This document shows, piece by piece, positions 1 to 6,737 of a DNA stretch of 7,664 nt. The number at the start of each line of letters is the position of its first letter. Position 1 is the first letter of the stretch. The notes beneath the pieces were generated by a model that was not told where the DNA came from, ran no database searches, and saw only the letters and a program-made list of their open reading frames with translations. The stretch is from assembly GCA_011390035.1 (NCBI GenBank), contig JAABTE010000122.1, positions 1-7,664 of the forward strand, in the 5' to 3' direction. This DNA comes from Desulfobacteraceae bacterium. Lineage in GTDB: Bacteria > Desulfobacterota > Desulfobacteria > Desulfobacterales > JAABSP01. Position numbers and translations under genes: made by a program.

Positions 1-1388
1 TCATGGTTTTGATTGCCGCCAGCGATTTCGGCAAGATCCGGATCGGCGGGCCGGACGCCCTTCCGGAGTTTTCCACCTTCAATTGGTATGCCATGCTCAT
101 CAGCGCCGGCATGGGGATCGGCCTGATGTTCTGGAGTGTCGCCGAACCCATATTTCACTATATGACGCCATCCCCGATGTTCAACGTGATCCCTGAAACA
201 GCCCAGGCCGCCCAGGTCGCTTTGGGGCAGACCTATTACCACTGGGGGATACATCCCTGGGGCATTTATGCCCTGGTTGGCCTTTCTCTGGCTTTTTTCG
301 CTTACAATCGCGGCCTTCCGCTGACAATACGCTCGGTTTTTTATCCGATTCTCGGGGATAAGATATACGGCATCTGGGGCAATATCATTGATATCCTGTC
401 GGTTTTGGCCACCCTCTTCGGTCTGGCCACATCACTGGGCCTGGGAGTCAAGCAGGTCGCATCCGGGCTTAATTATTTGTTTGGATTTCCGACATCAATG
501 GGATTTGTCGTGGGGCTCATCGCGGGGATCACTTTTCTTGCCGTCCTGTCGATTGCTACCGGACTCGACAGGGGCGTTAAAATATTGAGCGCGGCCAATT
601 TGGTGCTGGCCGTAATCTTTATGGTATTTCTGATGCTTGTGGGGCCGACGGTCTTCATTCTGAAAACTTTTACTCAAAATATCGGATTTTATATCCAGAA
701 CCTGCCCCAGTTGAGTTTTTGGGTGGAAGCCTATTTCGGGGCGGAAGGCAGCGTCTGGCAGAGCCCCTGGACCATTTTTTACTGGGGCTGGTGGATATCC
801 TGGTCTCCCTTTGTCGGGATGTTTATCGCCCGTGTTTCCAAGGGACGAACCGTGCGTGAATTTATTCTGGGCGTCATGCTGTTTCCGACCCTGTTTTCTT
901 TTCTGTGGATGTCCTCATTCGGGGGATCAGCTCTCTGGTTGCAGATTACCGGGGGCGCCGATATCGCTGCCGCGGTGAACAAGGATGTTTCCACCGCGCT
1001 CTTTGTGATGCTCGAGAGCTTCCCGCTGGTCAAGATCACCTCGTTTATCGGAATTATCCTGGTAACCGTGTTCTTTATCACCTCATCGGATTCGGGATCT
1101 TTGGTTGTTGACCATCTCACTTCCGGCGGAAAGCTCGATTCCCCGATACCCCAGCGGATTTTCTGGGGCGTCATGGAAGGGGTCTGCGCCGCCGCGCTGC
1201 TTATGGGCGGCGGCCTGGTGGCCCTGCAAAGCGCTTCCATCGCCACGGGGCTGCCGTTTACCATTGTTCTGCTGATCATGTGCTACAGCTTGTATCGCGG
1301 ACTGAAGGAAGAGAACTATCATGCTGCGATTATTGGCAAGATGACGCCCGAGACGCATCGAATCGAAATACCCATGGGCCAAAAATGA
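1..1388 (+). CDS. BCCT-family compatible-solute transporter, 3' part (N-terminus outside window)
   Basis: Secondary transporter of the betaine/carnitine/choline family, an inner-membrane protein that takes up quaternary-ammonium osmolytes. The reading frame is open to the window edge. The ATG at 3 falls just before the conserved stretch leading into TM3, so it is probably internal and the true start, with TM1 and most of TM2, lies upstream. Numbering from that Met: the glycine-rich TM3 motif GMGIG is at 36-40; the aromatic box on TM4 is W81, W86, Y89 with the same spacing as BetP W189/W194/Y197; TM8 has WGWWISWSPFVGMF at 261-274, matching BetP W371, W373, W374 and W377; the following loop has the family signature ARVSKGRTVREF at 276-287. 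F357, T360 and S361 align with the BetP Na2-site residues F464, T467 and S468. Na+-coupled uptake of a betaine-type substrate is therefore inferred; the exact substrate cannot be read. The tail after the last helix is only about 30 residues. The family is near certain. Confidence 0.95.
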   Translation, partial: MVLIAASDFGKIRIGGPDALPEFSTFNWYAMLISAGMGIGLMFWSVAEPIFHYMTPSPMFNVIPETAQAAQVALGQTYYHWGIHPWGIYALVGLSLAFFAYNRGLPLTIRSVFYPILGDKIYGIWGNIIDILSVLATLFGLATSLGLGVKQVASGLNYLFGFPTSMGFVVGLIAGITFLAVLSIATGLDRGVKILSAANLVLAVIFMVFLMLVGPTVFILKTFTQNIGFYIQNLPQLSFWVEAYFGAEGSVWQSPWTIFYWGWWISWSPFVGMFIARVSKGRTVREFILGVMLFPTLFSFLWMSSFGGSALWLQITGGADIAAAVNKDVSTALFVMLESFPLVKITSFIGIILVTVFFITSSDSGSLVVDHLTSGGKLDSPIPQRIFWGVMEGVCAAALLMGGGLVALQSASIATGLPFTIVLLIMCYSLYRGLKEENYHAAIIGKMTPETHRIEIPMGQK

Positions 1389-1404
1389 TTTGACCAAGTG
1401 TCCA

Positions 1405-4254
1405 TCAGCTTGACATCAGCAACCCCACCGGAAACCGCGTCAGCGCCTCCCCCAGGCCGATGAAGCCATCCGCCGCCGCCAGGTCCTGCCCGGATATGGC
1501 GTCGCGCCATTGGGTGGGCGCGTTGTCCGGGATGCGCAGGCGGGTGTCGTCCCATATGGCCGGGCCCATGGGCAGGCCCCCCAGCGGGTTGAGCCCCAAC
1601 GCCAGGCGGGGGGCGATGGCGAGGCACCAGTCCGGGCCGTTGTGGCGGAAAAACGCCATGACGTGATCCGCGGCGGCGCCTTCCAGCTCCGCCGGCAGGT
1701 AGGCGCCCTCCGAGAAAAGGGCCGGATTTCGGCGCCGGGCCATAAGGGTTCGGTGGATCAGGAACAGTTTGATGCGGCCGTCCGACCACTCGGCCAGCAG
1801 GTCGTTCATCAGGCCGTGGGGGTCCGTTTCCATCCGTTCCCGGATGTCTCCGAGCATTTCGGCGCGGGCCGCGTAGTCCACGGGGCGGCGGTTGTCCGGG
1901 TCCACCAGGCTCAGGTCCCACAGCTCGCATCCCTGGTAGAAGTCGGCAATTCCGGGGGCGGCGATCTTGATCAGGGTCTGGGCCAGGGAGTTGATCATGC
2001 CGAAATGGGCGACCCGCTCGAAAAAGGGATGGAAGTCGGCCAGGAAGGTATTGTCCGGCGAGGGGTCCAGGATGGCCTCGGCGAAGGCGACGCAGGCGTC
2101 CTCGTAGTCGGCGTCCGGGGCGATCCAGCTTGTGTGCATCTTGGCTTCCCGCTGGGCCTTTATCAGAAACTCGCCGATGCGGCGGTGGAAGTCCGCGTCC
2201 TCGGCCGCGCCGGCGTAAAAGGCGCCGATCAGGGTCTGGTACAGCAGGTATTCGGTGTTGCCGTCCGGCGCGGGGCGGTGGTTGACCTCTCGCTTGTGCC
2301 GGGCATTGATCTCGCTCCAGCGGCGGACGCGGCCCGCCCAGTCGGTGGCCATCTCGGTTAAGACATTTATGCGGGCTCGGGCATCCTCGCCCCGCTTCGT
2401 GTCGTGGGTGGCCGTGGCGTTTAGGGTCTTGGGGGATGTCCTGGCCCGGTCCTGGCAGAAGGCGTGGAAACGGGCCGGATCGATGCCGAACCGGGCCGGA
2501 TCTCCGCCCACCTCGTTTAAGGAGATCAAACGGTTATAGGCGTAGAGAGTGGTGTCTTCCAGCCCTTTTGCGGCCAGGGGGGCGGTGAGCTGCTGAAAGC
2601 CGTCGGCGAGGCGGCGGCGGCGATCGGCGATTTCCGGGTCCGAGAAATCGGGGCCGCCCAGCAGGGCGCGCCGGATGAAGTCGCACTCGTCGGCCAGTTC
2701 GGGCGCCCGGTCCATGGCCGCCGCCACGGCGGTCTCGATGCGCCGCGCGTCGGCCTCCCCCACGGGGCTTTCGTCGATATAGGTGCGATAGACGGGAAAG
2801 CATGATGCCACCGCCCCGAGCGCGTCCCGCAGGTCGGCGAAGGCAAGGTCCCGCCCCATGGGGTGGCGGCGGGCCATCTCCTTGAGGCGGCGGGCCGCGT
2901 TGTTCAGATCCCCGCCCATGTGAACCTCCAGCACCCGCTGCTTATGCCGGTAGCGCAGGTCCGGAAGGCAAGGACTTCCGTCGGCCAGCAGGGGCATTCC
3001 GATTGCCGGGTCCGGATCCGGATACTGGCCCGGGCCCGCCCCGAGGACATCGGCGTAAATGGCGTCAAATCGCTCCCGGAGCGCCGGCGGAACGAAAAGG
3101 CCGTTGACGTGGTTCATAAAATCATAGCCGGTCGTCCCCTCCACCGGCCATTCCGGGGGCAGGGGCTCGTCCGCCTCGAGGATCTTTTCCACCAGCAGCA
3201 GGGTTTCTGGAAAGCGCGTCCGCAGCTTTCTAAGGTAGGCGCCCGGATCGGCCAGTCCGTCCACATGATCCACCCGCAGGCCCTGGATGCGGCGCTCCCG
3301 GATCAGGGCCGATATCACGGCGTGGGTCTGCTCGAAGACCGAAGGATCGCCCACCCGGACGCAGATGAGATCGTTGATGTGGAAAAACCGGCGGTAGTTG
3401 ATCTCCCGCCCCGCCACCTTCCAGAAGGCCAGGCGGAAGACCTGCTCGGTGAGCAGCCGGTCCAGCCTCAGGGGAATGCCCCCCTGGGCTTCGGCCGTTT
3501 CGCCGTTGTATAGCGCAACGATGGCCCCGACGCGGTCCAGCGCTTCCGGCCGCTTTGACAGGCCGGCAAGGGCCGCCTTCATGGCGGCGCGGCCTTCCGC
3601 CGCGGGGGCCGCATCATTCAGATGGGCGAAGATCGCGCCCGCCGTTTCCGCCAGGATGCGGGCCGCCGGCGCCGTATCGGCGTTGTCGCCGGGAAGGGCC
3701 GTTTCCAGCAGGTCGGGATAAGAGGGCAGGGCGATGGGAAAGGTCCAGTCGAAATACCGGACAACGAAGCGTTCTCCGGTCCAGTCCAGCCGGATGTCGC
3801 CCTTTTCCAGCGCCCGCCCCAGCCGCCGGCCCAGGAAGGGCGCCAGCACCCGGCCGGTCAGGGCCGGCTCGAAGTGGCGCCAGTCGATGTCGAAAAACTG
3901 GTAATAGGCCGATTGCCGCCCGTTTTCGAACACATCCATGAGCAGCTCGTTTTCCGGGGAATAGGCCATGTGGTTGGGCACGATGTCCTGAATCCAGCCC
4001 AGGCCCAGGGCCTCGGCCCGGTCGGTCAGGGCGCTAAAGCCGTCCCGTCCGCCCAGCGCCGGCGAGACGCGGCCGGGGTTGACCCCGTCATAGCCGTGGG
4101 AGCTGCCGGACCGGGCCGCCAGGATGGGGGATGCGTAAACGTGGGACGCCCCCAGCTCCGCCAGGTAGGGCAGAACGGCCCGGGCGGCCGCGAAGTTGAA
4201 ATCGGGCGTCAGTTGCAGCCGGTAGGTGGCCGATAGGGCATGGGGATATGGCAT
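1405..4254 (-). CDS. treY: Malto-oligosyltrehalose synthase (TreY), GH13
   Basis: Cytoplasmic (1->4)-α-D-glucan 1-α-D-glucosylmutase (EC 5.4.99.15). It isomerises the reducing-end α-1,4 linkage of maltodextrins to α,α-1,1, giving maltooligosyl trehalose for TreZ. The 949-residue product carries all GH13 regions in TreY form: N-terminal YRLQL and SHGYDGVNP (52-60), region I DIVPNH (90-95), region II GLRVDHVDGL (325-334) with nucleophile D329, region III LLVEKILE (353-360) with acid/base E356, and region IV THDTKRGED (616-624) with D618. A conserved C-terminal block GIADFYQGCELWDLSLVDP runs 768-786. No signal peptide is visible. At 949 residues it is longer than the roughly 700-780 of archaeal and actinobacterial enzymes but within the range of long proteobacterial forms; the extra length includes the stretch between E356 and D618. 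The ATG at 4254 is chosen because the family motif YRLQLTP begins at residue 11 and a GAGGAA site lies 6 bases upstream. It is the last gene of the operon, 15 bases after the GH57 gene. Confidence 0.97.
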   Translation of the reverse strand: MPYPHALSATYRLQLTPDFNFAAARAVLPYLAELGASHVYASPILAARSGSSHGYDGVNPGRVSPALGGRDGFSALTDRAEALGLGWIQDIVPNHMAYSPENELLMDVFENGRQSAYYQFFDIDWRHFEPALTGRVLAPFLGRRLGRALEKGDIRLDWTGERFVVRYFDWTFPIALPSYPDLLETALPGDNADTAPAARILAETAGAIFAHLNDAAPAAEGRAAMKAALAGLSKRPEALDRVGAIVALYNGETAEAQGGIPLRLDRLLTEQVFRLAFWKVAGREINYRRFFHINDLICVRVGDPSVFEQTHAVISALIRERRIQGLRVDHVDGLADPGAYLRKLRTRFPETLLLVEKILEADEPLPPEWPVEGTTGYDFMNHVNGLFVPPALRERFDAIYADVLGAGPGQYPDPDPAIGMPLLADGSPCLPDLRYRHKQRVLEVHMGGDLNNAARRLKEMARRHPMGRDLAFADLRDALGAVASCFPVYRTYIDESPVGEADARRIETAVAAAMDRAPELADECDFIRRALLGGPDFSDPEIADRRRRLADGFQQLTAPLAAKGLEDTTLYAYNRLISLNEVGGDPARFGIDPARFHAFCQDRARTSPKTLNATATHDTKRGEDARARINVLTEMATDWAGRVRRWSEINARHKREVNHRPAPDGNTEYLLYQTLIGAFYAGAAEDADFHRRIGEFLIKAQREAKMHTSWIAPDADYEDACVAFAEAILDPSPDNTFLADFHPFFERVAHFGMINSLAQTLIKIAAPGIADFYQGCELWDLSLVDPDNRRPVDYAARAEMLGDIRERMETDPHGLMNDLLAEWSDGRIKLFLIHRTLMARRRNPALFSEGAYLPAELEGAAADHVMAFFRHNGPDWCLAIAPRLALGLNPLGGLPMGPAIWDDTRLRIPDNAPTQWRDAISGQDLAAADGFIGLGEALTRFPVGLLMSS

Positions 4255-4260
4255 GGGCGA

Positions 4261-4266
4261 TTCCTC
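4261..4266 (-). promoter_or_regulatory. Ribosome binding site of treY
   Basis: On the minus strand GAGGAA is followed by 6 bases and then the ATG at 4254-4252. It lies in the 15-base gap just after the TGA of the GH57 gene (4272-4270). It supports this ATG as the treY start and suggests translational coupling to the upstream gene. Confidence 0.75.
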
Positions 4267-4269
4267 GAT

Positions 4270-6726
4270 TCAATCGCGGGGGATAATCCGCAGGTTCAGT
4301 TTTTCGCAAAGGGCCTGGAAGCTGTCCCGCCAGGCCAGGGCGTCGCCGCTTTCGGCCTGCTCGGCCATCTTGTCGTACAGGAGGGTTCGCGTCCGGCCGC
4401 AGATGTCCTGCACCTTGGCGACCTCCACCGGGAAGGGCAGGGCGTCGGCCAGTTTCAGGCCCGCCATCAGCTCATCCATGGCCCGGATGCCGTCCGTCTT
4501 GCTCAACATTCGATGGGCGTCGGCCTCCAGGCGCTTTCGGAAAGTGTACTCCAGGGTCTTGTCGTCCAGGGCGATGCCCGCAAGGCGCGCTTCGGAGAGC
4601 AGTCCGTCGATGGCCTCCATATCCAGCTCCGGCGCCTGGAATGCCGCCTCAAGCTCCCGGTTGATCACCACCTCGCCGGCGATGTACAGAGACTTCGGGG
4701 TGGGATTGTTGGCGGTTTTCAGAAACCGGATGAGCGGGGCGTGGTTGTTGTAGATCTGTCGATAGTTGCCTTCGATGATCTCCAGGGTCGCTTGCAGGAT
4801 CTGGGCCAGCACGGCGCGCTGCTCGTCCCGGAACAGGGTGGTCAGGGAGGAGCGATGCTCCGGGAAGTGCCGGTCCAGGGTCCGGATTACCTCCGGAAAA
4901 TCGGCGATGTCGAAGGCGTCGAACGCCTCCCGGACAAAGGCCTCGTCGGTGTCGCCGTCGGCGTGGGGGCGAATGCCGCAGTTGATGTTATGATCGCCCA
5001 TGTGCAGCGCGCCGAAATCGACCTCGGCGGTCTCCCGGGTAATAAGGGAGGTGACGACGATCACCCCTGCTGCCAGCTTCGCCCGCCCGGCATCGCCGGA
5101 GCGATAGGCGCGCCGATCCACCTGGTAGCAGTAGATGACGGTTTTGTCCTCGTAGGATTCAAACAGCGACGAGATGGCCCAGTGGGCCGCCACCTTGTAA
5201 AGGTCCACCATGGCCGGCCGCACGAAATTATCGTAGATCTTCCGGCCGTCGCCGATATCGGGGATGTTGCTTCTGGCCTGCTGAAGAATGTCCAGAAACC
5301 CCGGCTCCAGCACCTCGCCGCCCAGTTGAATGGCCCGGCCCGCGTACTGGATCACCTGGACCGTTTCGAGGCCCGACAGCTCGTCGAAAAACCAGCCGCA
5401 GGAGGTGTACATCAGCAGGGCCTGGCGCTGGATCTCCAGCAGGCGGCTGACGCGGCGGATATCGATCAGGTCCGGCTGGCGGGTGGCGTGGCGCGACAGG
5501 AACCGCCCCAGAGACTCGTCCGATCGGTCCAGCACCACCTCGATGTAGTCGTCCCTGGCGGCCCATGGGTCTTTTAAATCGGTGGCGGCCTGCTTTTCAA
5601 AATCCGGGGCCAGCGCGTCCCGAAGCCAGTCCAGGGACTGGCGCAGGGGGGCGCGCCACTGCTGGTTCCATTGGGGGTATCCGCCGGAGTTGCACCCGCA
5701 GTCTCCCCGCCATCTCTCGATGCCGTGAACGCAGCTCCAGGAGGTGTTTTCGATGATTTGCACCTCGTGGGTGGGCGGGTATCGCTCCAGAAACGCGCTG
5801 TAGTTGATCAGCTCGACGGCGTCGTTCTCGGCGATGGTATGCAGGGCGTAGGCCAGGGCCATATCGCCATGGGAATGATGATGGCCGTAGCTTTCGCCGT
5901 CCGTGGCGATGTGTACGAGCTGGGGGCCGTCCCGGTCCACGAAGCCGTCCATCAGGCGGCCGGCGAAGGTCTCGCCGCTGTTTAAAATGCCCTCGAAGGC
6001 CACGGCCCGGGAGATGGGGCCGTCGTAAAAGAACAGGTTGATGGACCGGCCGGAGGGCAGCTTCTGCGCATAGGGCATGGTGATGTCGATGTCGCTGTTG
6101 GAAACATCCCGCCAGTCCTGGTCGCCGCCATCATCGCCGCCGCCTTTTCCGTCTTTTCCCACGGGCAGGGGCCGCACCCGGCCCGCCTGGTGCGGGGCAA
6201 GGATGGTGAAGGCGATTCCCTCCGCGGCCAGCGCCTCCAGGGAGGCAATGTCCACCGCCGTCTCCGGCAGCCACATCCCCTCGGGCCGGCGCTTGAACCG
6301 ATGGACGAAGTCGGCGATGCCCCAGCGGACCTGGGTCCGCTTGTCTCGATCGTTGGCAAGGGGCATTATCATGTGGTTGTAGGCCTGGGCCAGGGCCGAT
6401 CCGTGGCCGTCGTAAATCTTCAGGCTCTGGCGATCCGCCTCCAAAATGGCTTCATGCACGTCCGGCGCGTGGACGGCCAGCCAGGCCATCAGGGTGGGGC
6501 CGAGGTTGAAGCTGATGCGGGCGTAGTTGTTGACGATGGCCTCTATCCAGCCCTCGTTATTCAGGATGCGGGAGGCGGCGTTGCGGGCGTAGCACTCGGC
6601 GGTGATCCGCTCGTTCCAGTCATGGTAGGGGTAGGCGGAATCCTGCCGCTCCACGTCCTCCAGCCAGGCGTTTTCCCGGGGGGGTTGATAAAAGTGGGCA
6701 TGGATGCAGATATGGCGTTTGAGCAT
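4270..6726 (-). CDS. Glycoside hydrolase family 57 protein with C-terminal DUF3536 region
   Basis: Predicted cytoplasmic α-glucan-active enzyme of 818 residues with no signal peptide or membrane segment. The N-terminal half is a GH57 catalytic domain: motif 1 HAHFYQPP (9-16); GPTLMAWL (76-83); GMWLPETAVD (150-159), whose E155 is in the position of the GH57 nucleophile; and ATDGESYGHHH (274-284), whose D276 is in the position of the acid/base with E278 following. Next comes a Cys/Trp-rich block, C332 then HGIERWRGDCGCN (334-346), and TSCGWFFDEL (441-450). From about residue 520 to 805 the sequence is helical and resembles the DUF3536 region that accompanies this GH57 subgroup. Residues 187-207 are a Gly/Asp/Lys-rich low-complexity insert. 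GH57 includes α-amylases, 4-α-glucanotransferases, branching enzymes and amylopullulanases; the sequence does not tell me which activity applies. Its place between treZ and treY suggests it makes or reshapes maltodextrin for TreY. The ATG at 6726 has a good Shine-Dalgarno site and leaves motif 1 at the expected extreme N-terminus. Confidence 0.92.
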   Translation of the reverse strand: MLKRHICIHAHFYQPPRENAWLEDVERQDSAYPYHDWNERITAECYARNAASRILNNEGWIEAIVNNYARISFNLGPTLMAWLAVHAPDVHEAILEADRQSLKIYDGHGSALAQAYNHMIMPLANDRDKRTQVRWGIADFVHRFKRRPEGMWLPETAVDIASLEALAAEGIAFTILAPHQAGRVRPLPVGKDGKGGGDDGGDQDWRDVSNSDIDITMPYAQKLPSGRSINLFFYDGPISRAVAFEGILNSGETFAGRLMDGFVDRDGPQLVHIATDGESYGHHHSHGDMALAYALHTIAENDAVELINYSAFLERYPPTHEVQIIENTSWSCVHGIERWRGDCGCNSGGYPQWNQQWRAPLRQSLDWLRDALAPDFEKQAATDLKDPWAARDDYIEVVLDRSDESLGRFLSRHATRQPDLIDIRRVSRLLEIQRQALLMYTSCGWFFDELSGLETVQVIQYAGRAIQLGGEVLEPGFLDILQQARSNIPDIGDGRKIYDNFVRPAMVDLYKVAAHWAISSLFESYEDKTVIYCYQVDRRAYRSGDAGRAKLAAGVIVVTSLITRETAEVDFGALHMGDHNINCGIRPHADGDTDEAFVREAFDAFDIADFPEVIRTLDRHFPEHRSSLTTLFRDEQRAVLAQILQATLEIIEGNYRQIYNNHAPLIRFLKTANNPTPKSLYIAGEVVINRELEAAFQAPELDMEAIDGLLSEARLAGIALDDKTLEYTFRKRLEADAHRMLSKTDGIRAMDELMAGLKLADALPFPVEVAKVQDICGRTRTLLYDKMAEQAESGDALAWRDSFQALCEKLNLRIIPRD

Positions 6727-6732
6727 GTCCGT

Positions 6733-6737
6733 TCCTT
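6733..6737 (-). promoter_or_regulatory. Ribosome binding site of the GH57 gene, overlapping the treZ stop codon
   Basis: On the minus strand TAAGGA combines the treZ stop TAA (6738-6736) with an AAGGA Shine-Dalgarno core, followed by 6 bases (ACGGAC) and the ATG at 6726-6724. Ribosomes terminating on treZ would be placed directly on this site, which points to translational coupling, and it fixes the GH57 start. Confidence 0.75.

Noticed and set aside
1371..1420. Possible terminator from the CCCATGGG palindrome and the nearby A-run.
   Set aside because: The palindrome has no loop, the A-run is inside the coding end, and no stable stem with a T-run follows on either strand.
1319..1930. Minus-strand frame of 203 codons overlapping the treY end and the transporter end.
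   Set aside because: It is rich in Pro, Gly and Arg, lies out of frame over real treY coding sequence, and has no recognisable domain.
1510..2361. Open frame of 283 codons on the plus strand within treY.
   Set aside because: It is an antisense shadow of a high-GC gene; its composition is rich in Gly, Val, Gln and Arg with no family motif.
2467..2505. Short repeat encoding DPARFGIDPARF in TreY.
   Set aside because: It is a single local six-residue echo within a coding gene, not a repeat array.
4240..5577. Open frame of 445 codons on the plus strand, antisense to the GH57 gene.
   Set aside because: It mirrors the codon structure of the high-GC GH57 gene, shows no recognisable domain, and the opposite strand has clear catalytic motifs.
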